Below are positions 1 to 12,500 of a stretch of DNA of 64,000 bases, piece after piece. This DNA is from Lophius americanus (taxonomy: Eukaryota; Chordata; Actinopteri; Lophiiformes; Lophiidae), in contig JBBDHG010000008.1 in the NCBI GenBank assembly GCA_037951165.1, positions 2,160,501 to 2,224,500 of the forward strand, given 5' to 3'. Within the stretch, counting starts at the first letter, position 1. Each line of letters begins with the position of its first letter. The translations under genes were made by a program, and so were the position numbers. The notes below the pieces were generated by a model, which was not told the DNA's origin, searched no databases, and saw only the letters and a program-made list of their open reading frames with translations.

Positions 1-120
1 GAGGTGAACAATAAAAACATGAGGTGAACAGTAACAACATGAGGTGAACAGTAATACCATGAGGTGAACAGTAATAACATGAGGTGAACCATAACAACAT
101 GAGGTGAACATTAACAACAG

Positions 121-440
121 GAGGTGAACAGTAACAACATGAGTTGAACAGCAACAACATTAGGTGAACATTAACAACATGAGGTGAGCAGTAACAACAT
201 GAGGTGAACAATAACAACATGAAGTGAACAGTAACAACATGAGGATAAGAGTAACAACATGAGGTGAACATTAACAACATGAGGTGAACAGTAACAACAT
301 GAGTTGAACAGCAACAACATTAGGTGAACATTAACAACATGAGGTGAGCAGTAACAACATGAGGTGAACAGTAACAACATGAAGTGAACAGTAACAAAAT
401 GAGGATAAGAGTAACAACATGATGTGAACATTAACAACAT
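121..440. repeat. Tandem pair of the 8-monomer (160-bp) block
   Basis: 121-280 and 281-440 carry the same eight monomers in the same order: consensus, gagttgaacagcaacaacat, a unit starting taggtgaacatt, a unit starting gaggtgagcag, consensus-like, gaagtgaacagtaacaaaat, gaggataagagtaacaacat, and a unit with catt. The second unit of the pair differs by a few substitutions. The same 8-mer order recurs at 1,361-1,520, 2,880-3,039, 4,160-4,319, 29,199-29,358 and near 63,219. It is therefore the most widely shared higher-order block in the window and probably one of the oldest. Confidence 0.85.
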
Positions 441-1160
441 GAGGTGAACAGTAACAACAAGAGGTGAACATTAACATCATGAGGTGAACAGGAACAACAC
501 GAGATGAACAGTAACAACATAAGCTGAACCATAACAACATGAGGTGAACAGTAACAACACGAGGTGAACAGTAATTACATGAGGTGAACAGAAATAACAT
601 GAGTTGAACAATAAAAAAATGAGGTGAACAATAAAAACATGAGGTGAACAGTAACAACATGAGGTGAACAGTAATAACATGAGGTGAACAGTAATAACAT
701 GAGGTGAACCATAACAACATGAGGTGAACATTAACAACAGGAGGTGAACAGTAACAACATGAGTTGAACAGCAACAACATTAGGTGAACATTAACAACAT
801 GAGGTGAGCAGTAACAACATGAGGTGAACAATAACAACATGAAGTGAACAGTAACAAAATGAGGATAAGAGTAACAACATGATGTGAACATTAACAACAT
901 GAGGTGAACAGTAACAACAAGAGGTGAACATTAACATCATGAGGTGAACAGGAACAACACGAGATGAACAGTAACAACATAAGCTGAACCATAACAACAT
1001 GAGGTGAACAGTAACAACACGAGGTGAACAGTAATTACATGAGGTGAACAGTAATAACATGAGTTGAACAATAAAAAAATGAGGTGAACAATAAAAACAT
1101 GAGGTGAACAGTAACAACATGAGGTGAACAGTAATAACATGAGGTGAACAGTAATAACAT
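261..1160. repeat. 460-bp tandem duplication (23 monomers)
   Basis: 261-700 matches 721-1,160 at an offset of exactly 460 bp. Shared rare variants include the seven-A unit (ataaaaaaat) near 613 and 1,073, units aagctgaacc near 521 and 981, and gagatgaacag near 501 and 961. The match fails on the left at 241/701 (gaggataag against gaggtgaacc) and on the right at 701/1,161. A few substitutions separate the copies, for example gaaataac near 591 against gtaataac near 1,051. Confidence 0.85.
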
Positions 1161-1620
1161 GAGGTGAACAGTAATAACATGAGGTGAACCATAACAACAT
1201 GAGGTGAACATTAACAACAGGAGGTGAACAGTAACAACATGAGGTGAACAGTAACAACAAGACGTGAACAGTAACAACATGAGGTGAACAGTAACAACAT
1301 GAAGTGAACAGTAACAAAATGAGGATAAGAGTAACAACATGAGGTGAACATTAACAACATGAGGTGAACAGTAACAACATGAGTTGAACAGCAACAACAT
1401 TAGGTGAACATTAACAACATGAGGTGAGCAGTAACAACATGAGGTGAACAGTAACAACATGAAGTGAACAGTAACAAAATGAGGATAAGAGTAACAACAT
1501 GATGTGAACATTAACAACATTAGGTGAATATTAACAAAATGAGATGAACAGTAACAACATGAGGTGAAAAGTAACAAGATGAGGTGAACCATAACTTCAC
1601 GAGGTGAACATTAACAACAG

Positions 1621-3639
1621 GAGGTGAATAGTAAAAACAAGAGGTGAACATTAACAACATGAGGTGAACAGTAACAACATCAAGTGAACAGTAAAAACAT
1701 GAGGATAAGAGTAACAACATGAGGTGAACATCAACAACCTGAGGTGAACAGTAACAACATGAGGTGAACAGTAACAACATGAAGTGAACAGTAATAACAT
1801 GAGGATAAGAGTAACAACATGAGGTGAACATTAACAACATGAGGTGAACAGTAACAACATGAGTGGAACAGCAACAACATTAGGTGAACATTAACAACAT
1901 GAGGTGAGCAGTAACAACACGAGGTGAACAGTAACAACATGAAGTGAACAGTAACAAAATGAGGATAAGAGTAACAACATGATGTGAACATTAACAACAT
2001 GAGGTGAACAGTAACAACAAGAGGTGAACATTAACATCATGAGGTGAACAGTAACAGCATGAGCTGAACCATAACAACATGAGGTGAACAGTAACAACAC
2101 GAGGTGAACAGTAATTACATGAGGTGAACAGTAATAACATGAGTTGAACAATAAAAACATGAGGTGAAATCTAAAAACATGAGGTGAACAGTAACAACAT
2201 GAGGTGAACAGTAACAACATGAGGTGAACAGTAATAACATGAGGTGAACAGTAATAACATGAGGTGAACCATAACAACATGAGGTGAACATTAACAACAG
2301 GAGGTGAACAGTAACAACATGAGGTGAACAGTAACAACAAGACGTGAACAGTAACAACATGAGGAAACAATAAAAACATGAGGTGAACAGTAACAACATG
2401 AGGTGAACAGTAACAACATGAGTTGAACAGCAACAACATTAGATGAACATTCACAACATGAGGTGAGCAGTAACAACATGAGGTGAACAGTAACAAAATG
2501 AAGTGAACTGTAACAAAATGAGGATAAGAGTAACAACATGATGTGAACATTAACAACATGAGGTGAACAGTAACAACAAGAGGTGAACATTAACATCATG
2601 AGGTGAACAGTAACAACATGAGCTGAACCATAACAACATGAGGTGAACAGTAACAACAGGAGGTGAATAGTAAAAACAAGAGGTGAACATTAACAACATG
2701 AGGTGAACAGTAACAACATCAAGTGAACAGTAATAACATGAGGATAAGAGTAACAACATGAGGTGAACATCAACAACCTGAGGTGAACAGTAACAACATG
2801 AGGTGAAAAGTAACAACATGAAGTGAACAGTAACAACATGAGGATAAGAGTAACAACATGAGGTGAACATTAACAACATGAGGTGAACAGTAACAACATG
2901 AGTTGAACAGCAACAACATTAGGTGAACATTAACAACATGAGGTGAGCAGTAACAACATGAGGTGAACAGTAACAACATGAAGTGAACAGTAACAAAATG
3001 AGGATAAGAGTAACAACATGATGTGAACATTAACAACATGAGGTGAACAGTAACAACAAGAGGTGAACATTAACATCATGAGGTGAACTGTAACAACATG
3101 AGCTGAACCATAACAACATGAGGTGAACAGTAACAACACGAGGTGAACAGTAATTACATGAGGTGAACAGTAATAACATGAGTTGAACAATAAAAACATG
3201 TGGTGAACAATAAAAACATGAGGTGAACAGTAACAACATGAGGTGAACAGTAATAACATGAGGTGAAAAGTAATAACATGAGGTGAACCATAACAACATG
3301 AGGTGAACATTAACAACATGAGGTGAACAGTAACAACATGAGGTGAACAGTAACAACAAGACGTGAACAGTAACAACATGAGGTGAACAATAAAAACATG
3401 AGGTGAAAAGTAACAACATGAGGTGAACAGTAACAACATGAGTTGAACAGCAACAACATTAGGTGAACATTAACAACATGAGGTGAGCAGTAACAACATG
3501 AGGTGAACAGTAACAACATGAAGTGAACACTAACAAAATGTGGATAAGAGTAACAACATGATGTGAACATTAACAACATGAGGTGAACAGTAACAACAAG
3601 AGGTGAACATTAACATCATGAGGTGAACAGTAACAACAT
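1621..3639. repeat. About 1,039-bp imperfect higher-order repeat, two copies
   Basis: 1,621 onward aligns with 2,660 onward at an offset of 1,039 bp (52 monomers less one base). Shared rare units include a unit starting caagtgaacagtaa and one ending caacaacct, at 1,681/2,720 and 1,721/2,760. The missing base is the 19-bp unit at 2,361-2,379, where gaggtgaac has become gaggaaac. From about 2,180/3,220 the second copy lacks one monomer, so the offset becomes 1,019-1,020. The copies are less similar than the duplications further right, which suggests greater age or more homogenisation. Confidence 0.75.
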
Positions 3640-4939
3640 GAGCTGAACCATAACAACATGAGGTGAACAGTAACAACACGAGAAGAACAGTTATTACATG
3701 AGATGAACAGTAATAACATGAGTTGAACAATAAAAACATGAGGTGAACAATAAAAACATGAGGTGAACAGTAACAACATGAGGTGAACAGTAATAACATG
3801 AGGTGAACAGTAATAACATGAGGTGAACCATAACAACATGAGGTGAACATTAACAACTGGAGGTGAACAGTAACAACATGAGGTGAACAGTAACAACAAG
3901 ACGTGAACAGTAAAAACATGAGGTGAAGAGTAACAACATGAGGTGAACAGTAATAACATGAGATGAAAAGTAACAAGATGAGGTGAACCATAACAACATG
4001 AGGTGAACATTAACAACAGGAGGTGAATAGTAAAAACATGAGGTGAACATTAACAACATGAGGTGAACAGTAACAACATGAGGTGAACAGTAACAACATG
4101 AAGTGAACAGTAACAAAATGAGGATAAGAGTAACAACATGAGGTGAACATCAACAACGTGAGGTGAACAGTAACAACATGAGTTGAAGAGCAACAACATT
4201 AGGTGAACATTAACAACATGAGGTGAGCAGTAACAACATGAGGTGAACAGTAACAACATGAAGTGAACAGTAACAAAATGAGGATAAGAGTAACAACATG
4301 AGGTGAACATTAACAACATGAGGTGAACAGTAACAACAAGAGGTGAACATTTACAATATGAGGTGAACAGTAATTACATGAGGTGAACAGTAACAACATG
4401 AGGTGAACAGTAAAAACATGAAGTGAACAATAAAAACATGATGTGAACAGTAACAACATGAGGTGAACAGTAACAACATGAGGTGAACCATAACAACATG
4501 AGTTGAACATTAACAACACGAGGTGAACAGTAACAACATGAGGTGAAAAACGAAAACATGAGGTGAACATTAACAACATGAAGTGAACAGTAACAACATG
4601 AAGTGAACAGTAACAAAATGAGGATAAGAGTAACAACATGAGTTGAACATTAACAACACGAGGTGAACAGTAACAAGATGAGGTGAACATCAACAACATG
4701 AGGTGAACAGTAATAACTTGAGGTGAACATTAACAACATGAGTTGAACAGCAACAACATTAGGTGAACATTAACAACATGAAGTGAGCAGTAACAACATG
4801 AGGTGAACAGTAACAACATGAAGTGAAAACTAACAACATGAGGTGAACAGTAACAACATGAGGTGAACAGTAACAACAGGAGGTGAAAATTAACATCATG
4901 AGGTGAACAGGAACAACACTGGGTGAACAGTAACACCAT

Positions 4940-4968
4940 GAGGTGAACCATAACAACAGTTACAAAAC
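4940..4968 (+). repeat. 29-bp fused monomer from an 11-bp deletion (first of 14)
   Basis: A monomer starting gaggtgaacc is fused to one ending gttacaacac, with tgaggtgaaca missing between them, leaving 29 bp instead of 40. The undeleted state survives at about 6,217-6,256, 12,224-12,263 and 14,653-14,692. The deleted segment ends in aaca and is preceded by aaca, so slippage between 4-bp direct repeats explains it. The same junction occurs in units starting at 4,940, 7,069, 8,218, 10,947, 13,296, 15,725, 17,554, 19,084, 20,613, 22,442, 23,972, 25,401, 27,110 and 34,573. It is the main source of register change and a convenient HOR boundary. Confidence 0.95.
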
Positions 4969-7177
4969 GAGGTGAACAGTAATTACATGAGGTGAACAGT
5001 AATAACATGAGTTGAACAATAAAAACATGAGGTGAACAATAAAAACATGGGGTATACAGTAATTTAATGAGGTGAACTGCAACAACATGAGGTCAAAAGT
5101 AATAATATATGGTGAACATTAAGAACATGAGGTGAACAGTAACAACATGAGGTGAACAGTAACAAAATGATGTGAACAGCACAAACATGAGGTGAACATT
5201 AACAACATGAGGTGAACAGTAACAACATGGGGTGAACAGCAACAACATTAGGTGAATATTAACAAAATGAGATGAACAGTAACAACATGAGGTGAACAGT
5301 AACACAAATAGGTGAATTCTGCCAACATGAGGTGAACAGTAACAACAAGACGTGAACATTAACAACATGAGGTGAACAGTAATAACATGAGATGAAAAGT
5401 AACAAGATGAGGTGAACCATAACAACATGAGGTGAACATTATCAACAGGAGGTGAATAGTAAAAACATGAGGTGAACATTAACAACATGAGGTGAACAGT
5501 AACAACATGAGGTGAACAGTAACAACATGAAGTGAACAGTAACAAAATGAGGATAAGAGTAACAACATGAGGTGAACATCAAGAACATGAGGTGAACAGT
5601 AACAACATGAGTTGAACAGCAACAACATTAGGTGAACATTAACAACATGAGGTGAGCAGTAACAACATGAGGTGAACAGTAACAACATGACGTAAACAGT
5701 AATAAAATGAGGATAAGAGTAACAACATGAGGTGAACATTAACAACATGAGGTGAACAGTAAGAACACGAGGTGAACAGTAACAACATGAGGTGAAAAAC
5801 GACAACATGAGGTGAACATTAACAACATGAAGTGAACAGTAACAACATGAAGTGAACAGTAACAAAATGAGGATAAGAGTAAAAACATGAGGTGAACATT
5901 AACAACACGAGGTGAACAGTAACAAGATGAGGTGAAAATCAACAACATGAGGTGAACAGTAACAACTTGAGGTGAACATTAACAACATGAGTTGAAGAGC
6001 AACAACATTAGGTGAACATTAACAACATGAGGTGAGCAGTAACAACATGAGGTGAACAGTAACAACATGAAGTGAACAGTAACAAAATGAGGATAAGAGC
6101 AACAACATGAGGTGAACAGTAACAACATGAGGTGAACAGTAACAACAAGAGGTGAAAATTAACATCATGAGGTGAACAGGAACAACACAAGGTGAACAGT
6201 AACAACATGAGGTGAACCATAACAACATGAGGTGAACAGTTACAACACGAGGTGAACAGTAATTACATGAGGTGAACAGTAATAACATGAGTTGAACAAT
6301 AAAAACATGAGGTGAACAATAAAAACATGAGGTGGACAGTAACAACATGAGGTGAACAGTAACAACATGAAGTGAACAGTAACAAAATGAGGATAAGAGT
6401 AACAACATGAGGTGAACATTAACAACATGAGGTGAACAGTAACAACAAGAGGTGAACATTAACATCATGAGTTGAACAGTAAGAACACGAGGTGAACAGC
6501 AACAACATTAGGTGAACATTTACAATATGAGGTGAACAGTAATTACATGAGGTGAACAGTAATAACATGAGGTGAACAGTAAAATCATGAGGTGAACAAT
6601 AAAAACATGAGGTGAACAGTAACAACATGAGGTGAACAGCAACAACATTAGGTGAATATTAACAAAATGAGATGAACAGTAAAAACATGAGGGGAACAGT
6701 AACACAAATAGGTGAACATTGCCAACATTAGGTGAACAGTAACAACAAGACGTGAAAATTAACAACATGAGGTGAACAGTAATAACATGAGATGAAAAGT
6801 AACAAGATGAGGTGAACTATAACAACATGAGGTGAACATTAACAACAGGAGGTGAAAAGTAACAACATGAGGTGTAAAACGACAACATGAGGTGAACATT
6901 AACAACATGAAGTGAACAGTAACAACATGAAGTGAACAGTAACAAAATGAGGATAAGAATAACAACATGAGGTGAACAGTAACAACATGAGGTGAACAGT
7001 AACAACATGAGGTGAAAATTAACATCATGAGGTGAACAGGAACAACACAAGGTGAACAGTAACACCATGAGGTGAACCATAACAACAGTTACAACACGAG
7101 GTGAACAGTAATTACATGAGGTGAACAGTAATAACATGAGTTGAACAATAAAAACAAGAGGTGAAAATTAACATCAT

Positions 7178-7257
7178 GAGGTCTACAGTAATTTAATGAG
7201 GTGAACTGCAACAACATGAGGTCAAAAGTAATAATATATGGTGAACATTAAGAACAT
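7178..7257 (+). repeat. Divergent four-monomer cassette (gtctac type, left subfamily)
   Basis: Four consecutive, strongly diverged monomers: gaggtctacagtaatttaat, gaggtgaactgcaacaacat, gaggtcaaaagtaataatat and atggtgaacattaagaacat. Left-subfamily copies (aatttaat) begin at 5,049 (as gtatac), 7,178, 8,327, 11,056, 13,405, 15,834, 17,663, 19,193, 20,722, 22,551, 24,081, 25,510, 27,219 and 34,682. Each lies exactly 80 bp after the unit that follows an 11-bp deletion. Copies with aatataat occur at 29,119 and in 20 further places to the right. The cassette has no coding sense; it is the best phase marker for the higher-order repeat. Confidence 0.9.
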
Positions 7258-7717
7258 GAGGTGAACAGTAACAACATGAGGTGAACAGTAACAAAATGAT
7301 GTGAACAGCACAAACATGAGGTGAACATTAACAACATGAGGTGAACAGTAACAACATGAGGTGAACAGCAACAACATTAGGTGAATATTAACAAAATGAT
7401 GTGAACAGCACAAACATGAGGTGAACATTAACAACATGAGGTGAACAGTAACAACAAGAGGTGAACATTAACATCATGAGGTGAACAGTAAGAACACGAG
7501 GTGAACAGCAACAACATTAGGTGAACATTTACAATATGAGGTGAACAGTAATTACATGAGGTGAACAGTAATAACATGAGGTGAACAGTAAAATCATGAG
7601 GTGAACAATAAAAACATGAGGTGAACAGTAACAACATGAGGTGAACAGCAACAACATTAGGTGAATATTAACAAAATGAGATGAACAGTAACAACATGAG
7701 GGGAACAGTAATAACAT

Positions 7718-8566
7718 GAGATGAAAAGGAACAAGATGAGGTGAACCATAACAACATGAGGTGAACATTAACAACAGGAGGTGAACAGTAACAACATGAG
7801 GTGAAAAACGACAACATGAGGTGAACATTAACAACATGAAGTGAACAGTAACAACATGAAGTGAACAGTAACAAAATGAGGATAAGAGTAACAACATGAG
7901 TTGAACATTAACAACACGAGGTGAACAGTAATAAGATGAGGTGAACATCAACAACATGAGGTGAACAGTAATAACTTGAGGTGAACATTAACAACATGAG
8001 TTGAACAGCAACAACATTAGGTGAACATTAACAACATGAGGTGAGCAGTAACAACATGAGGTGAACAGTAACAACATGAAGTGAACAGTAACAAAATGAG
8101 GATAAGAATAACAACATGAGGTGAACAGTAACAACATGAGGTGAACAGTAACAACATGAGGTGAAAATTAACATCATGAGGTGAACAGGAACAACACAAG
8201 GTGAACAGTAACACCATGAGGTGAACCATAACAACAGTTACAACACGAGGTGAACAGTAATTACATGAGGTGAACAGTAATAACATGAGTTGAACAATAA
8301 AAACATGAGGTGAACAATAAAAACATGAGGTCTACAGTAATTTAATGAGGTGAACTGCAACAACATGAGGTCAAAAGTAATAATATATGGTGGACATTAA
8401 GAACATGAGGTGAACAGTAACAACATGAGGTGAACAGTAACAAAAGGATGTGAACAGCACAAACATGAGGTGAACATTAACAACATGAGGTGAACAGTAA
8501 CAACATGAGGTGAACAGTAACAAAAGGATGTGAACAGCACAAACATGAGGTGAACAGTAACAACAT
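7718..8566. repeat. Further copy of the 12.8-13.5 kb segment
   Basis: From the unit gagatgaaaaggaacaagat at 7,718 the order of monomers follows 12,796 onward at an offset of 5,078 bp, including the deletion junction (units at 8,218 and 13,296) and the gtctac cassette (8,327 and 13,405). Near 8,440-8,566 a short block containing aaaaggatg and gtgaacagcacaaac is repeated (8,440-8,459 and 8,520-8,539), an 80-bp local duplication. The right edge of the match is approximate. Confidence 0.7.
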
Positions 8567-8706
8567 GAGGTGAACAGTAACACAAATAGGTGAATTTTGC
8601 CAACATGAGGTGAACAGTAACAACAAGACGTGAACATTAACAACATGAGGTGAACAGTAATAACATGAGATGAAAAGTAACAAGATGAGGTGAACCATAA
8701 CAACAT

Positions 8707-9566
8707 GAGGTGAACAGTAACAACATGAGGTGAACAGTAACAACATGAAGTGAACAGTAACAAAATGAGGATAATAGTAACAACATGAGGTGAACATCAA
8801 CAACATGAGGTGAACAGTAACAACATGAGTTGAACAGCAACAACATAAGGTGAACATTAACATCATGAGGTGAGCAGTAACAACCTGAGGTGAACAGTAA
8901 CAACATGAAGTGAACAGTAACAAAATGAGGATAAGAGTAACAACATGAGGTGAACATTAACAACATGAGGTGAACAGTAACAACCAGAGGTGAACATTAA
9001 CATCATGAGGTGAACAGTAAGAACACGAGGTGAACAGCAACAACATTAGGTGAACATTTACAATATGAGGTGAACAGTAATTACATGAGGTGAACAGTAA
9101 TAACATGAGGTGAACAGTAAAAACATGAGGTGAACAATAAAAACATGAGGTGAACAGTAACAACATGAGGTGAACAGCAACAACATTAGGTGAATATTAA
9201 CAAAATGAGATGAACAGTAACAACATGAGGGGAACAGTAACACAAATAGGTGAACATTGCCAACATGAGGTGAACAGTAACAACAAGACGTGAACATTAA
9301 CAACATGAGGTGAACAGTAATAACATGAGATGAAAAGTAAAAAGATGAGGTGAACCATAACAACATGAGGTGAACATTAACAACAGGAGGTGAATAGTAA
9401 AAACATGAGGTGAACATTAACAACATGAGGTGAACAGTAACAACATGAGGTGAACAGTAAAAACATGAAGTGAACAGTAACAAAATGAGGATAAGAGTAA
9501 CAACATGAGGTGAACATCAACAACATGAGGTGAACAGTAACAACATGAGTTGAACAGCAATAACAT
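8707..9566. repeat. 860-bp block recurring at 27,659-28,518
   Basis: This 43-monomer block matches 27,659-28,518 at a constant offset of 18,952 bp, with rare units such as a unit ending caacca followed by gaggtgaacatt, and gagatgaaaagtaaaaagat, in both. At 9,567 the order jumps to the start of the block seen at 3,640, while the distant copy continues differently at 28,519. So 9,566/9,567 is a duplication junction and 27.7-28.5 kb preserves the alternative continuation. Near 8,707 the right-hand copy has three extra monomers, and upstream the offset is 18,892. Confidence 0.8.
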
Positions 9567-12500
9567 GAGCTGAACCATAATAACATGAGGTGAACAGTAA
9601 CAACACGAGGTGAACAGTAATTACATGAGGTGAACAGTAATAACATGAGTTGAACAATAAAAACATGAGGTGAACAATAAAAACATGAGGTGAACAGTAA
9701 CAACATGAGGTGAACAGTAATAACATGAGGTGAACAGTAATAACATGAGGTGAACCATAACAACATGAGGTGAACATTAACAACTGGAGGTCAACAGTAA
9801 CAACATGAGGTGAACAGTAACAACAAGACGTGAACAGTAAAAACATGAGGTGAAGAGTAACAACATGAGGTGAACAGTAATAACATGAGATGAAAAGTAA
9901 CAAGATGAGGTGAACCATAACAACATGAGGTGAACATTAACAACAGGAGGTGAATAGTAAAAACATGAGGTGAACATTAACAACATGAGGTGAACAGTAA
10001 CAACATGAGGTGAACAGTAACAACATGAAGTGAACAGTAACAAAATGAGGATAAGAGTAACAACATGAGGTGAACATCAACAATGTGAGGTGAACAGTAA
10101 CAACATGAGTTGAAGAGCAACAACATTAGGTGAACATTAACAACATGAGGTGAGCAGTAACAACATGAGGTGAACAGTAACAACATGAAGTGAACAGTAA
10201 CAAAATGAGGATAAGAGTAACAACATGAGGTGAACATTAACAACATGAGGTGAACAGTAACAACAAGAGGTGAACATTAACATCATGAGGTGAACAGTAA
10301 GAACACGAGGTGAACAGCAACAACATTAGGTGAACATTTACAATATGAGGTGAACAGTAATTACATGAGGTGAACAGTAACAACATGAGGTGAACAGTAA
10401 AAACATGAAGTGAACAATAAAAACATGATGTGAACAGTAACAACATGAGGTGAACAGTAACAACATGAGGTGAACCATAACAACATGAGGTGAACATTAA
10501 CAACAGGAGGTGAACAGTAACAACATGAGGTGAAAAACGAAAACATGAGGTGAACATTAACAACATGAAGTGAACAGTAACAACATGAAGTGAACAGTAA
10601 CAAAATGAGGATAAGAGTAACAACATGAGTTGAACATTAACAACACGAGGTGAACAGTAACAAGATGAGGTGAACATCAACAACATGAGGTGAACAGTAA
10701 TAACTTGAGGTGAACATTAACAACATGAGTTGAACAGCAACAACATTAGGTGAACATTAACAACATGAAGTGAGCAGTAACAACATGAGGTGAACAGTAA
10801 CAACATGAAGTGAACACTAACAAAATGAGGATAAGAATAACAACATGAGGTGAACAGTAACAACATGAGGTGAACAGTAACAACAAGAGGTGAAAATTAA
10901 CATCATGAGGTGAACAGGAACAACACTGGGTGAACAGTAACACCATGAGGTGAACCATAACAACAGTTACAAAACGAGGTGAACAGTAATTACATGAGGT
11001 GAACAGTAATAACATGAGTTGAACAATAAAAACATGAGGTGAACAATAAAAACATGGGGTCTACAGTAATTTAATGAGGTGAACTGCAACAACATGAGGT
11101 CAAAAGTAATAATATATGGTGAACATTAAGAACATGAGGTGAACAGTAACAACATGAGGTGAACAGTAACAAAATGATGTGAACAGCACAAACATGAGGT
11201 GAACATTAACAACATTAGGTGAACAGTAACAACATGGGGTGAACAGCAACAACATTAGGTGAATATTAACAAAATGAGATGAACAGTAACAACATGAGGT
11301 GAACAGTAACACAAATAGGTGAATTCTGCCAACATGAGGTGAACAGTAACAACAAGACGTGAACATTAACAACATGAGGTGAACAGTAATAACATGAGAT
11401 GAAAAGTAACAAGATGAGTTGAACCATAACAACATGAGGTGAACATTATCAACAGGAGGTGAATAGTAAAAACATGAGGTGAACATTAACAACATGAGGT
11501 GAACAGTAACAACATGAGGTGAACAGTAACAACATGAAGTGAACAGTAACAAAATGAGGATAAGAGTAACAACATGAGGTGAACATCAACAACATGAGGT
11601 GAACAGTAACAACATGAGTTGAACAGCAACAACATTAGTTGAACATTAACAACATGAGGTGAGCAGTAACAACATGAGGTGAACAGTAACAACATGAAGT
11701 GAACAGTAATAAAATGAGGATAAGAGTAACAACATGAGGTGAACATTAACAACATGAGGTGAACAGTAAGAACACGAGGTGAACAGTAACAACATGAGGT
11801 GAAAAACGACAACATGAGGTGAACATTAACAACATGAAGTGAACAGTAACAACATGAAGTGAACAGTAACAAAATGAGGATAAGAGTAAAAACATGAGGT
11901 GAACATTAACAACACGAGGTGAACAGTAACAAGATGAGGTGAAAATCAACAACATGAGGTGAACAGTAACAACTTGAGGTGAACATTAACAACATGAGTT
12001 GAAGAGCAACAACATTAGGTGAACATTAACAACATGAGGTGAGCAGTAACAACATGAGGTGAACAGTAACAACATGAAGTGAACAGTAACAAAATGAGGA
12101 TAAGAGCAACAGCATGAGGTGAACAGTAACAACATGAGGTGAACAGTAACAACAAGAGGTGAAAATTAACATCATGAGGTGAACAGGAACAACACAAGGT
12201 GAACAGTAACAACATGAGGTGAACCATAACAACATGAGGTGAACAGTTACAACACGAGGTGAACAGTAATTACATGAGGTGAACAGTAATAACATGAGTT
12301 GAACAATAAAAACATGAGGTGAACAATAAAAACATGAGGTGGACAGTAACAACATGAGGTGAACAGTAACAACATGAAGTGAACAGTAACAAAATGAGGA
12401 TAAGAGTAACAACATGAGGTGAACATTAACAACATGAGGTGAACAGTAACAACAAGAGGTGAACATTAACATCATGAGGTGAACAGTAAGAACACGAGGT

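Larger units (their letters stand above)
1..3639. repeat. Left domain without the gtctac cassette
   Basis: This stretch lacks the gtctac/gtcaaaag cassette and the 11-bp deletion that mark the next 25 kb. It is instead marked by units starting gagctgaacc or aagctgaacc and by gaggtgaacaggaacaacac. Internal repeats of 160, 460 and about 1,039 bp are visible and are only moderately similar to each other. One 19-bp unit at 2,361-2,379 shifts the register. There is no gene or non-satellite sequence here. I place the right edge at 3,640 because the segment that recurs at 9,567 begins there; the composition changes gradually, so the edge is approximate. Confidence 0.75.
3640..7657. repeat. Roughly 4-kb block, first copy of the 6-kb-offset pair
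   Basis: This block matches 9,567-13,804 and then 16,234-16,313. The offset starts at 5,927 bp, becomes 5,987 near 4,340 (copy 2 has three extra monomers), 6,007 near 4,830 (one extra) and 6,227 from 6,949 (eleven extra). All steps are multiples of 20, so they are whole-monomer gains or losses. A shared GAATTC at 5,314 and 11,321 ties the copies together. The left match edge is sharp: 3,620 and 9,547 differ while 3,640 and 9,567 agree. Confidence 0.85.

Noticed and set aside
121..140. Shine-Dalgarno-like aggaggtga created where a unit ending in acag meets gaggtg
   Set aside because: It is a chance product of one common variant. The plus strand has two TGA and one TAA per monomer, closing all three frames within 60 bp, so nothing could be translated from it.
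161..190. Telomere-like ttagg in units starting taggtg
   Set aside because: Only ttaggtg within a 20-bp monomer is present; there is no tandem TTAGG or TTAGGG run.
5041..5120. gtctac/gtcaaaag cassette as remnant of an inserted element
   Set aside because: Each of its four units still aligns with the 20-bp monomer over its whole length and keeps register, so it is diverged satellite and not foreign DNA.
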